NCBI RefSeq assembly: GCF_001558695.1
Contig: NZ_LNTU01000038.1
Coordinates: 1-64,000, forward strand
DNA length: 64,000 nt
Source of the DNA: Paramesorhizobium deserti
GTDB taxonomy: Bacteria > Pseudomonadota > Alphaproteobacteria > Rhizobiales > Rhizobiaceae
Reading direction: 5' to 3'
In this document: positions 8,459-17,487 of the stretch, piece by piece
How the letters are laid out: each line of letters opens with the position of its first letter
How positions within the stretch are numbered: position 1 is the stretch's first letter
Position numbers and translations under genes: made by a program
The notes under the pieces: generated by a model
What the model was told of the DNA's origin: nothing
The model's input: the letters and a program-made list of their open reading frames with translations, nothing else
Databases searched by the model: none

Positions 8459-8748
8459 AGCTTGCCTGGGCTGCGTTCGCGTTATCGGATCGCGACGCCA
8501 TCTTCACATACATAGAAGCAGAAAATCCGTCGGCCGCCATTCTGGTCGACGAACGGATCGTTGCTGCCGTCCGTCGGTTGGTAGATTTCCCCGCGAGCGG
8601 TCGTGTTGGCAGAATTGCGGGCACCCGCGAACTGGTAATTAACGGCACGCCGTACGTCGCGGCGTATGCAATTACCGAAACAGCGGTCCGCATTCTTCGC
8701 GTCCTCCATGGCGCGCAGGAATGGCCAGACACTTTGCCAACGAGCTAG
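8455..8748 (+). CDS. RelE/ParE-family toxin
   Basis: 97 residues beginning with GTG at 8455, overlapping the antitoxin stop by four bases. The protein has the compact RelE/ParE fold pattern: N-terminal helices (SDRDAIFTYIEAENPSAA), a central FPASGRVGRIAGTRELVI strand region, and the C-terminal VRILRVLHGAQEWP typical of ParE-like members. Family members either cleave ribosome-bound mRNA (RelE) or poison gyrase (ParE); the sequence alone does not decide. The terminal HGAQ/W signature leans to the ParE side. Confidence 0.87.
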   Translation: MKLAWAAFALSDRDAIFTYIEAENPSAAILVDERIVAAVRRLVDFPASGRVGRIAGTRELVINGTPYVAAYAITETAVRILRVLHGAQEWPDTLPTS

Positions 8749-8898
8749 GCTTTGTTCTCGATGCTGAGAATCAACGGGTCGATGGTTCGAATTGGTTCAA
8801 GAGCGCTACGAAAAAACCAACCATTCAGGTGCGCCAAGGAGGCAACAGACGCTAACAGGCCAAAATGTCGAGCCCGGCCACCAAGTTCTGCGATCCGC

Positions 8899-9708
8899 CT
8901 ACGAAATTCCTTCCTGCCAGGCTTGGTAGACGGTCCTGATGCTGGGATGAAAACCCAGGCTGCGGGCGAGGGACGTATCGACATGCAGGTACCAGGGATT
9001 TGAGAGAGGCTCGCAACTTGAGTCCAACCGCTTCCCCACCATGCCCGCGAGTTCGTAGATGGAGGAGGGCGCCTCGTCGGCCAAGTTCACGATGCGCCGA
9101 TCGAAATCACCTTTGAGCGCCAGCGTGATTGCTTGTGCGATATCACGATGGTGGATCGTGCTCATGCGTTGCGCCGGATGCCAGGTGCTGACGTGCTTGG
9201 GAAGAGATTGGAGATGTCCGTCACCGTCGCCATAGACGAAGGGGAAGCGAAGGATGGACCAGTTCAACCCGCTTTCGCGCAGTTCCTTTTCCGCGGCAAC
9301 CTTGCTTGCGGGATAGGCGTGCTGGGGATCGACCGGGTCGTCTTCCCTTCCCGGATGCGGATTGTCCTTGTTGTAGACGTGGCTGGTGCTCGACATGATG
9401 AACCGCGCGTCGGGAGCGTGGGTCTTCACCGCAGCGATCAAGTTGCGTGTCCCATCGAGGTTGCTTTTCCAGATGAGATCGGTGTCTTGTGTGCGAAACA
9501 CGGCGGCCAGGTGCACGATTGCGGAAACCCCCTGGGCGGCGTTCGCCAGGGTTGAAGGGTCGAGAATATCGCCCGTTACGGCATCTATTTCTTCAGGGCA
9601 GCTTTTGCCCGCCCGGAGCAGGGCTCGGCAAGCGTAGCCGGTCTCCACCAACCGCGGCAGAAGTCGCTCGCCAACGAGCCCGGTGGCTCCGGTGATCAAT
9701 ACGGACAT
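8899..9708 (-). CDS. NAD(P)-dependent epimerase/dehydratase (extended SDR)
   Basis: 269 residues from the ATG at 9708. The N-terminus has the Rossmann motif TGATGLVG (residues 6-13), DI near residue 47 and HLAAVF near 70. A YPASK motif supplies the catalytic Tyr and Lys. This is the NAD-dependent epimerase/nucleoside-sugar family; the substrate is unknown. It lies four bases after the MarR stop, with its ribosome site inside the 3' end of that gene, so the pair is one transcript and probably regulated by that MarR protein. An upstream extension of the frame overlaps marR and is not used. Confidence 0.85.
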   Translation of the reverse strand: MSVLITGATGLVGERLLPRLVETGYACRALLRAGKSCPEEIDAVTGDILDPSTLANAAQGVSAIVHLAAVFRTQDTDLIWKSNLDGTRNLIAAVKTHAPDARFIMSSTSHVYNKDNPHPGREDDPVDPQHAYPASKVAAEKELRESGLNWSILRFPFVYGDGDGHLQSLPKHVSTWHPAQRMSTIHHRDIAQAITLALKGDFDRRIVNLADEAPSSIYELAGMVGKRLDSSCEPLSNPWYLHVDTSLARSLGFHPSIRTVYQAWQEGIS

Positions 9709-9712
9709 TCGC

Positions 9713-10162
9713 TCAATCCTTTCGCAACAAGGCCTGCAGTCGTTCGGTCGCAGATCTGAGGACACGGATGGTCGTGGCCAGATCGGCCTCGTCGATCCCG
9801 CCGAAGGCAGCATCGTGAATGAAAGAAAGATCAGGCATCCGGCGCCACAGCGCCTCGCCGGCGGCTGTCAAAGTCAGCAGACGTTGACGCTGATCGCCTC
9901 CATCCGCGGTCTGCGCGACCAGGTCCTTGCGGACGAGCGTGGCGATGATTCCGCTCAGGGTCGCGCGTTCCAGCTCGAGTGCGCGACCGAGATCACGCTG
10001 GACGGACGGGCCGTTGTTGACGAGATACCAGAGGACATACCATTGCGTGGATCCCAGATCGAAAGGCCGCAGGCGCTCGTCCATGAGAGCCCGGCCCGCG
10101 AAGTAACATCGCTTCGTCCATGCTCCCACGGAGAGGTCTTTGGTGTCCGCCTGATCATGCAT
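9713..10162 (-). CDS. MarR-family transcriptional regulator
   Basis: 149 residues from the ATG at 10162 (MHDQADTKD). Winged helix-turn-helix spans about 45-115, with RPFDLGSTQWYVLWYLV, the recognition region LERATLSGIIATLVRKDLV and the wing GDQRQRLLTLT. MarR proteins are ligand-responsive repressors, often of detoxification genes. The frame continues to 10207, but that region contains the large inverted repeat likely to be its own operator, so the later ATG is preferred. It is followed at once by the epimerase gene. Confidence 0.87.
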   Translation of the reverse strand: MHDQADTKDLSVGAWTKRCYFAGRALMDERLRPFDLGSTQWYVLWYLVNNGPSVQRDLGRALELERATLSGIIATLVRKDLVAQTADGGDQRQRLLTLTAAGEALWRRMPDLSFIHDAAFGGIDEADLATTIRVLRSATERLQALLRKD

Positions 10163-10182
10163 GTAAACGGCCTGCTCATTTT

Positions 10183-10217
10183 GTTCGCTACCATACGATA
10201 ATCGCAAGGTAGCGAAC
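10183..10217. promoter_or_regulatory. inverted repeat, probable MarR operator
   Basis: GTTCGCTACC (10183-10192) and GGTAGCGAAC (10208-10217) are perfect 10-base arms with a 15-base spacer, placed 21 bases upstream of the marR start. The centre-to-centre distance is larger than a single MarR site usually has, so it may bind two dimers or overlap the promoter. Confidence 0.6.
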
Positions 10218-10355
10218 GACTGTCAAGGCTCGATGCTGTCGGATTCGGATGAAGCGATCTCAAGGGGCCGGGCCAGAAAGCTGGACAGCCGTCTTAGACG
10301 CAAGCGACGCGATCAGGCCGGCAATGACTGTGATGACGACGACGTCGTTGGGGCG

Positions 10356-11246
10356 CTATCGCCACCGCTTCACATGGTCGACGAGCGCCCGAAGTTTCGG
10401 AGCGAGATTGCGCCGGCTGGGGTAATAAAGAAAGAAGCCGGCAAACGGAGGGCAATAGTCCTGAAGGAGAGGGACGAGTTGACCGGATGCGACATAGGGT
10501 TTGAACGTGTCTTCCATACCGAAGGTGATGCCGCCACCGGCACAGGCCGTGCGGATCATAAGCCACATGTCGTTGGTGGTGATCTGCGGGTCGACAGCCA
10601 CGTCGAACTCGCGCCCGTTTTCGCCGAATTCCCAGCGATAGGGTGCGCTGTGTGGCGCTGGTCGCCAGCCGATGCACCGATGCGTTGAGAGTTCCGAAGG
10701 ATGCTTGGGTCTGCCGAAACGTTCAATGTAGGACGGCGCGGCGAAGGCGCCCTGGCGCTGGTCGCCCGAGACTGGAACGGCAAACATATCCTGATCGATG
10801 ACCTCGCCCAACCGCACCCCCGCGTCATAGCCTTCCGCCACGATGTCGAATTCCTCGTCCGTGACCGTCACGTCGATCTGAACTGAGGGAAAGGCATCCG
10901 CGAAACGCGCCAGAAGTGGCCCCGAAATGAACTGCTCGGCGATGGACGACACTGCCAGCCTCAACAGTCCGCTCGGTGTGCTGTCGCGGTCCGCCGTCGC
11001 GTCGAGCGCCAGTCCGACTTCGGAAATCGCCGGCGCCACCCGATGATACAGTTGTTCGCCGGCCTCCGTGAGACTGACACTGCGCGTCGTGCGCCGCACG
11101 AGCGCGACGCCCAGCCGATCTTCAAGACGTCGGACAGCCTGGCTGACCGCTGGTCGAGTGACGCCCAGATTCTCCGCGGCCACACGAAAGCTGCGCGCTT
11201 CGGCGACAGCCAGGAAAACGGAAATGCCATTCAGATCGATTGCCAT
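10356..11246 (-). CDS. LysR-family transcriptional regulator
   Basis: 296 residues with the N-terminal LysR helix-turn-helix (about 5-62, FLAVAEARSFRVAAENLGVTRPAVSQAVRRLE) and a C-terminal periplasmic-binding-like effector domain (about 90-290). The effector region is the type found in regulators next to short-chain dehydrogenases and quinone-related genes. It is transcribed away from the NTF2-like gene at 11419 with a 172-base gap, the standard LysR arrangement, so that gene is its likely target. A second LysR of similar structure lies at 12449; the two share FVRRTTRSVSL-like helix-turn-helix sequence and are probably paralogues. Confidence 0.92.
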   Translation of the reverse strand: MAIDLNGISVFLAVAEARSFRVAAENLGVTRPAVSQAVRRLEDRLGVALVRRTTRSVSLTEAGEQLYHRVAPAISEVGLALDATADRDSTPSGLLRLAVSSIAEQFISGPLLARFADAFPSVQIDVTVTDEEFDIVAEGYDAGVRLGEVIDQDMFAVPVSGDQRQGAFAAPSYIERFGRPKHPSELSTHRCIGWRPAPHSAPYRWEFGENGREFDVAVDPQITTNDMWLMIRTACAGGGITFGMEDTFKPYVASGQLVPLLQDYCPPFAGFFLYYPSRRNLAPKLRALVDHVKRWR

Positions 11247-11418
11247 TGGTTAGATAGATTTACCAGAGTGGTCATCATTGGGCAAATTGTCCGATCTCAT
11301 CGAGGCGCCTACCTTAGATCATACGAGCTAGGACGCGAGGCCTGTCGACGGTGCACGCAGCTTCAGTGCCGGTCGATGGGTCTCATCAAACTCTCAGCAG
11401 CCAGGAAAGGACTGTACC

Positions 11419-11973
11419 ATGACCATTCTTCCGACACGCCAGTGGGTCGCCGGCGCGAGCCGTAGAGCTCTGATCACACTGGCATTGCTGTCGCTCGCCC
11501 TGCCGGGCACAGCCATTGCAAACGCCACGGCAACGCAGGTGCAGGCTGCGGACAGTGCGGCTATCGAGCAACGGAACAAGGCGATAGTCGAAGCCGCCTT
11601 CGAAAAATGGCGCGGGGGCACCTATGTCTTCGGGGAGCTTCTCGCTCCCGACGTCGTCTGGACGATCCATGGTTCCGGGCCGGTCGCCGGCACGTATCGC
11701 AACCAGAAGGACTTCATCGAGAAGGCCTCGCGTCCCCTGACCAGCCGGCTCGCGACCCCGATCGCGCCGGAGGTGCACAACATCTTTGCGGACGGGGACA
11801 CGATCATCATCCGCTTCGACGGAACGGCGACCACGACGTCGGGCGCACCTTATCGCAACCAGTTCGTCTGGATACTCAAGATGAAGGACGGCCTCGTCCT
11901 CAATGCGGAGGCCTTTCTAGACCTCGTTGCTTATCAGCAGGTGGTCGACAACAACGCCCCGCGGTCACAATGA
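11419..11973 (+). CDS. secreted NTF2-like (SnoaL/ketosteroid-isomerase fold) protein
   Basis: 184 residues. The N-terminus has twin Arg (SRRALITL) and a hydrophobic stretch ending near AIA at residue 34, so it is exported. The rest (about 50-180) is an NTF2-like cone: a first helix NKAIVEAAFEKWRGG, then strands with VWTIHGSGPVAGTYRNQKDF. SnoaL-like proteins include isomerases, hydrolases and stress-linked binding proteins, and the reaction here cannot be assigned. It is divergent from a LysR gene and is followed by an Atu4866-family gene. Confidence 0.75.
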   Translation: MTILPTRQWVAGASRRALITLALLSLALPGTAIANATATQVQAADSAAIEQRNKAIVEAAFEKWRGGTYVFGELLAPDVVWTIHGSGPVAGTYRNQKDFIEKASRPLTSRLATPIAPEVHNIFADGDTIIIRFDGTATTTSGAPYRNQFVWILKMKDGLVLNAEAFLDLVAYQQVVDNNAPRSQ

Positions 11974-12079
11974 CCGACGCCTGCGGTTCGGCAGACCTGA
12001 GCGTCTGCCGACCGATAACCGCGCATCCGTGCGCCATGGCTTCCAAACCGAGAACAGCAACGCTCAATGGAGCAGGACC

Positions 12080-12406
12080 ATGCGACAGGCACTTGTAGCA
12101 ATCATCACGGCCACCCTTTCATTTCAATCGGCAGAAGCACAGGAGACCAATTTGCAGCCGAACCATCCCTACGCAGGCATGTGGGTCACCGACGACAACC
12201 GTGTTCGCCATGAACTTCTGCCGAACGGACGCTATGTCGAGGCCCGCGGCCAGCGGGAGCGAGCTTATGAGGGTCGTTACGAAGTCGACGGGACGCATAT
12301 CGAGTACTGGGACGACACGGGCTTCACCGCCGATGGCGATTTCGTCGATGCCAACACACTGCACCATGGCGGCATGATCTTACGACGTCAGCCAGCAACG
12401 CCTTGA
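12080..12406 (+). CDS. secreted Atu4866-family protein
   Basis: 108 residues starting at the ATG at 12080, with AGGA upstream. A signal peptide of about 22 residues ends at SAEA/QE. The mature part matches the small beta-barrel family named after Agrobacterium Atu4866 (HPYAGMWVTDDNRVRHELLPNG...), thought to bind ligands but of unknown function. The gene lies about 100 bases after the NTF2-like gene on the same strand and probably shares its LysR-controlled transcript. Family assignment is from memory of conserved sequence. Confidence 0.75.
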   Translation: MRQALVAIITATLSFQSAEAQETNLQPNHPYAGMWVTDDNRVRHELLPNGRYVEARGQRERAYEGRYEVDGTHIEYWDDTGFTADGDFVDANTLHHGGMILRRQPATP

Positions 12407-12448
12407 CATACCTGTTGACAGGGGCAGCGCCCACTCAGTGCCGCCCTG

Positions 12449-13348
12449 TCATTGCGACCTGTCCACTTCTCGGAGGAGGTTGATGAAGGCTCGTAGTGGT
12501 GACGGCATGTGCCGGCTGCGCGGGTAATAGAGCGCCAGGCCCGATGTCGGCGGACACCAGTCATTGAGCACGGTCACCAATTGGCCAGATTCGAGTAACG
12601 GTCGGGCAAAGTATTCAGGTACATAGGCGATACCGCGTCCGTCTGCGGCTGCCTGCACGAGAAGATCGTTGTCGTCGAGAGTGAGATTGCCCGGCACGTC
12701 GATCGCCACTTCGGCGCCGCGTCTGGAAAATTCCCAGCGGTAGCGCTTTCCACTGGGCAAACGTTGGCGGATGCAGCGATGCGCATGTAAATCGTCGGGC
12801 GTGTTTGGCCTTGCCTTGCCGTCGAGATAGGACGGCGCCGCCACGGCGATGAAACGGACGTCGCCGCCGAACTTCACCGCGACCATGTCTTTCGGAACTG
12901 TTTCCAGCAGGCGTATTCCGGCGTCGAAGCCCTGTTCCACGATATCGACCAGCCGGCCTTCCGATACCAGATCAAGCTCGACATCGGGATAGAGATCGAG
13001 AAAGCGTGGAACGACGTCGGTGAGCAGGATACGGGCGCCGCTCTTGTTCGCATTGATCCGCAGCGAGCCGCTTGGGGTTCCGCGCTCCTCCGAGAGGGTA
13101 TCGAGTGCTTGATCGAGATCCTGCAGAACCGGGTCGAGTCGTGCGAGCAGGCGCGCGCCGGCCTGCGTCAGCGATACGCTGCGTGTCGTCCGATTGAAGA
13201 GGCGGACGTCCAGCTTTGCTTCCAATCCGATAATCGCGTGGCTGAGGGCGGAGCGCGAGACCCCCATGATGTCGGCCGCTCTGCGGAAGCTTTGGTGATT
13301 GGCAACCGCGGCAAAGGCGGCAAGGTCATTCAGACTAGGGCGTATCAT
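12449..13348 (-). CDS. LysR-family transcriptional regulator
   Basis: 299 residues with the LysR helix-turn-helix (about 8-66, FAAVANHQSFRRAADIMGVSRSALSHAI) and a substrate-binding domain from about residue 92. The C-terminal half has RYRWEFSRRGAEVAIDV and PLLESGQLV, shared with the regulator at 10356. It faces away from the SDR gene at 13445 with a 96-base gap that holds the direct repeat ATATCA at 13372 and 13391, a candidate binding site. The SDR and lipocalin-like genes are the likely targets. Confidence 0.92.
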   Translation of the reverse strand: MIRPSLNDLAAFAAVANHQSFRRAADIMGVSRSALSHAIIGLEAKLDVRLFNRTTRSVSLTQAGARLLARLDPVLQDLDQALDTLSEERGTPSGSLRINANKSGARILLTDVVPRFLDLYPDVELDLVSEGRLVDIVEQGFDAGIRLLETVPKDMVAVKFGGDVRFIAVAAPSYLDGKARPNTPDDLHAHRCIRQRLPSGKRYRWEFSRRGAEVAIDVPGNLTLDDNDLLVQAAADGRGIAYVPEYFARPLLESGQLVTVLNDWCPPTSGLALYYPRSRHMPSPLRAFINLLREVDRSQ

Positions 13349-13444
13349 TCGTGATTTATCCTCACCACTTCATATCAAATTGGCAGTCTTATATCACCAA
13401 TGCTGCGGGTCTACATTCGGCGATGAACAGATGAGGAAAATTAC

Positions 13445-14278
13445 ATGCCAAAGACATGGTTCATTACCGGCGCTTCTTCCGGGCTCGGTTTCGAGATGGC
13501 GCAGCAGTTACTCGCCCAGGGGCACAAGGTGATTGCGACGCTCCGCCGCTCGGGACCGCTGACGCAACTTGAGCAGGAATATCGCGAGCGCCTGGATACC
13601 GTTCAGCTCGATCTTGTCGAGCCGGAGAGCATTGTCTCGGCCGTCGAAGGAGCCTTTAAGCGGCATGGCCGCATAGACGTTATCGTCAGCAACGCGGGCT
13701 ATGGCCTGTTCGGTGCTGCGGAAGAGCTCACGAATGAAGAGATCGACCGGCAGATCGCCACGAACCTTACTGGTTCCATTCATCTGATCCGTGCTGCACT
13801 GCCCCTTCTTCGAAAGCAAGGTGGCGGGCGGATCGTTCAGGTCTCGTCCGAAGGTGGGCAGATCGCATATCCAGGCTTCAGCCTCTATCACGCGACCAAG
13901 TGGGGCATCGAGGGCTTCCTCGAAGCCGTGGCACAGGAAGTGGCTCCCTTCGGCATCGACGTCATCATCGCCGAGCCGGGACCAACCGGCACGAATTTCG
14001 GAGCCAATCTCGTCTGCGCGAAACCGATGGATGCCTATGATGAAACTCCTGCCGGCGCCGTTCGCCGGGCAATCAGCGAGGGCAGCTTCGAGATCAAGGG
14101 GGATGCGGCACGCACGGTGTCCGCAATCATAGCGGCCGCCGAGAGCGAGACGCCGCCATTGCGGCTGGCGCTGGGTAGCACGGCCTACTCGTCCATCTCA
14201 AAGGCGCTCTCCGCACGCCTGTCTGCCCTTGAGGCACAGCGAGACGTGGCAGATTCCGCCGACAGGCAGGATCTGTGA
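13445..14278 (+). CDS. short-chain dehydrogenase/reductase (classical SDR)
   Basis: 277 residues. The cofactor motif TGASSGLG is at residues 8-15, N-A-G at about 86-88 (VSNAGYG), the catalytic Ser in QVSSEGG near 139, and Y-x-x-x-K in YHATKWG near 152. The enzyme reduces or oxidises a carbonyl using NAD(P); the HATK form and the C-terminal extension are common in uncharacterised SDRs near LysR regulators. It is divergent from the LysR gene at 12449 and is followed by a lipocalin-like gene after 49 bases, with which it probably forms a transcript. Confidence 0.9.
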   Translation: MPKTWFITGASSGLGFEMAQQLLAQGHKVIATLRRSGPLTQLEQEYRERLDTVQLDLVEPESIVSAVEGAFKRHGRIDVIVSNAGYGLFGAAEELTNEEIDRQIATNLTGSIHLIRAALPLLRKQGGGRIVQVSSEGGQIAYPGFSLYHATKWGIEGFLEAVAQEVAPFGIDVIIAEPGPTGTNFGANLVCAKPMDAYDETPAGAVRRAISEGSFEIKGDAARTVSAIIAAAESETPPLRLALGSTAYSSISKALSARLSALEAQRDVADSADRQDL

Positions 14279-14327
14279 ACCGCAGCGGTTCGGAACCAAG
14301 GACCTCGAGAACAGGAAAGAAGATAAC

Positions 14328-14822
14328 ATGTCCATTCGACCAGCTATATTGGCTCTCGCCTTCAGTGTCTCGTCTTCTGCTTTCGCGCAGGCAGCCGCTG
14401 AAAACCAGGTTGTAGGCACTTGGCGCATGGTATCGGCAACCATCGATCCTGGAGGCAAAAATATCGCTGCCTATGGAGAAAAGCCCAACGGCCTTCTTGT
14501 CTTCACTCCCGACATGCACTTCGTGGAGGTTCTGACCGACGCCGACGTCCCGCGGTTTGCTTCCGATGCTCGCGGCGAGGGGACGGACGATGAAAATCGC
14601 ATTGCCATGTCCCGCAGCATCGGGTTCTTCGGCACCTACACCGTCGATGAGAACGGAGAATTCAGCGGCAATCGCGTGGAGGGGGCGACGTTTCCGAATT
14701 GGATCGGCAGCGTGCGAACACGTGATGATCTTACGCTGGTCGTACAGGGCGATCGCATGACGGAACGGTTCCGCAGGCCGGAGGGTACTGAAATCAAAAT
14801 CGAGTGGCGGCGCGTCGAATGA
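14328..14822 (+). CDS. secreted lipocalin-like domain protein
   Basis: 164 residues from the ATG at 14328, chosen over upstream codons because AGGAAAG precedes it and it creates a signal peptide (cleavage near AFAQA, about residue 20). The mature domain begins VVGTWRMVSATIDPGG and has KPNGLLVFTPDMHFVEVL, the lipocalin-like type seen beside SDR genes. It probably binds a small hydrophobic ligand in the periplasm; catalysis is not indicated. It follows the SDR gene on the same strand, 49 bases downstream. Confidence 0.75.
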   Translation: MSIRPAILALAFSVSSSAFAQAAAENQVVGTWRMVSATIDPGGKNIAAYGEKPNGLLVFTPDMHFVEVLTDADVPRFASDARGEGTDDENRIAMSRSIGFFGTYTVDENGEFSGNRVEGATFPNWIGSVRTRDDLTLVVQGDRMTERFRRPEGTEIKIEWRRVE

Positions 14823-14893
14823 GGACCGGAGGCCGGGCTCAAGGCGAAGTTTGACTCAAAATGTGGGCAGCGAGCACGAGGCAGTATGGCGCA

Positions 14894-14947
14894 CGTAATG
14901 ACAACATCATTACAATGCTTGTAAAGATGTTGTCATTACGCTATATG
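14894..14947 (+). promoter_or_regulatory. tacAT promoter inside a 47-bp palindrome
   Basis: CGTAATGACAACATC (14894-14908) and its exact complement (14926-14940) enclose a second inverted repeat TTACAA/TTGTAA (14910-14915 and 14919-14924), giving a nearly perfect 47-bp palindrome centred on 14917. A promoter can be read through it: TTGTAA (14919-14924), 17 bases, TATATG (14942-14947). A ribbon-helix-helix antitoxin binding here would cover the -35 box, matching the autorepression known for TacA-type antitoxins. Confidence 0.75.
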
Positions 14948-14968
14948 GGGTGAAGATAGGAGTTTGTT

Positions 14969-15759
<791 letters not shown>

Positions 15760-15958
15760 CCTCCTTCAGCTGGCTCTCACAATTCGGATGTGATTTTGGT
15801 CATCGCCGATGACTATTGCGGACGACCTCTTTGCTGAAACTAGCGCCGAAATCAGCGCGGCCGCCGAGACCCTCTTCCCGCCGTGATAGTTGCCATAGCT
15901 GGTGTTGCAGCAGAACGTCTCGCTTTGTTATTTTTGCGAGCATTGCCGCAGGAGATTA

Positions 15959-16809
15959 GGTCCAATCTACATTCAGGGTTCTCAACGCGGTTTGGCGTTG
16001 ATTCATTGCGTTCCGAAGGTTCTGATTCGGAGCGCGACGAATGGCCAAACGGTACGAACTGACGAACGCCCAGTGGGAGCGCATCGCTGCGCTGTTGCCG
16101 GGTAAGGCGGGCGATCCGGGCCGCACTGCCGCCGACAACCGCTTGTTCGTCAACGGTGTCCTGTGGGTGCTGCGCTCCGGCGCCCACTGGCACAATCTGC
16201 CGGTGCGGTATGGCAAGTGGAAAAGCGTCCATATCCGCTTCTCGCGCTGGGCCAACAAAGGCGTGTGGGAGCGGGTCTTCAAAGCCCTCATCGACGATCC
16301 CAACAACAAATATCTCATGCTCGACACCACCCTGGTTCGCGCCCACCAGCAGGCAGCGACCGGAAAAGGGGGGACCAGAACCAGGCTCTGGGGCGTTCCC
16401 GAGGAGGACTGACCACCAAGATCCACATGCTCGCCGATGCGCTCGGCCGGCCACTGCGCTTCATCCTCACCGGCGGGCAAGCGCATGACATCGTCACTGC
16501 CCCGGCGTTGCTCAACGGCATGAAGGGCACTGCCGTGATCGCCGACAAAGCTTACGACAGCAACAACTTGCGCCGCATCATCGCCGAGGCAGACATGCTT
16601 GCCGTCATCCCTTCCAAACGATCCCGCAAAGTACCGATCCCGCACGACACCATCCTCTACAAGACCCGCAACCGCATCGAACGCTGCTTCAACAAGCTCA
16701 AGCACTTCAGACGCTTCGCCACACGCTTCGATCGTCGCGCCGTCCATTTCCTCGCCTTCATCCATCTCGCCGCAGCTATGTTATGGATGCGATGAATGTC
16801 GATTCAGCC
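15959..16809 (+). mobile_element. IS5-family element, IS427-like
   Basis: An 851-bp element with imperfect 16-bp ends, GGTCCAATCTACATTC (15959-15974) and the complement of GGCTGAATCGACATTC (16794-16809), matching at 12 of 16 positions. The dinucleotide TA flanks both ends (15957-15958 and 16810-16811), the short duplication expected for this group. The two-frame transposase inside looks intact, so the element may still be mobile. It landed just upstream of a restriction-endonuclease-like gene. Confidence 0.85.
16041..16795 (+). CDS. IS5-family transposase made by -1 frameshift
   Basis: Frame one (16041-16412) encodes the N-terminal DUF4096-like domain MAKRYELTNAQWERIAALLP and the first catalytic Asp (YLMLDTTLV). 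Frame two, ending at 16795, encodes the rest: VIADKAYDSNNLR (second D) and RNRIERCFNKLKHFRR (E). The frames overlap around AAAAGGGGGG (16364-16373), a slippery run matching the programmed -1 frameshift of IS427-group elements. The fused protein would be about 250 residues with a complete DDE triad. Confidence 0.88.
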
Positions 16810-17435
16810 TAGCTCGATACGGTCCATCGATCTGCGTCTCGTGGATGATCTCGTCGATTTCGTCCGGGGGGCAGGGCTTCGTGCTGGACTTTTCTGACAA
16901 GAGCTTTTCCGACTTCTTCGCCTCAGAGCTCAAGGTTAACATCGACGACCCAAGGTATGCCGTGAACGGAGGGTCGAAGGGAAAGCGACTTCGCTATTTC
17001 CTGCAGCATTGCGATGATGCCACCGCCGTTCGTACCCTCGCGGCGCTTTGGGAACATCGTTCGGAATATCTCGCGCGCACCGCCAGCAAGGCCCCGATCG
17101 TCAATGCCGAAACCCGCTACCAGGGGCTGATTAATCGACTTTCGGGCAATTCCGCTCCGCAACCAACTGCGCCCGGTGCCACGGCTACCGCCATCGATCG
17201 TAAGAGGGTTGAGAAGGCCAAGTCGAATCTCCTGCAAATCACCGAGCTTACCCCACAAGCGCGGGGTTACGCTTTCGAAGGCTTTCTCAAGGACCTCTTC
17301 GACGCTTTTGGGCTAGCCGCCCAAGAACCCTTCCGCCTCCGCGGCGAGCAGATCGACGGCAGTTTCCAGCTTGGCAGTGAAATCTATCTGCTCGAAGCCA
17401 AATGGCAGGGTCAACCCTCTTGGCCAGCCAGATGA
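16796..17435 (+). pseudogene. restriction-endonuclease-like gene, frameshifted and 3'-truncated
   Basis: The first 25 or so codons (SIDLRLVDDLVDFVRG) read from an ATG at 16796 inside the IS end. At the six-G run 16866-16871 one base too many shifts the frame, after which FVLDFSDKSFSDFFASELKVNIDDP and about 180 residues follow. The C-terminal part has GYAFEGFLKDLF...GEQIDGSF and LLEAKWQ, a PD-(D/E)xK-type (Mrr-like) nuclease core. The match ends abruptly after KWQ at about 17410, so the last part of the nuclease is missing. It could once have been a DNA-cleaving defence gene. Confidence 0.75.
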
Positions 17436-17487
17436 ACCTCTTGTGCTTCGCCCAAAATCTCAACGGCTCCTCGATCGAATGCTTACG

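Noticed and set aside
15809-15886. 25-codon frame between tacT and the IS5-type element
   Set aside because: Too short, no ribosome site and no recognisable family; possibly the front of a gene cut by the insertion.
15956-16765. 269-codon leftward frame inside the IS5-type element
   Set aside because: Antisense to the transposase, which has a complete DDE triad in its two frames.
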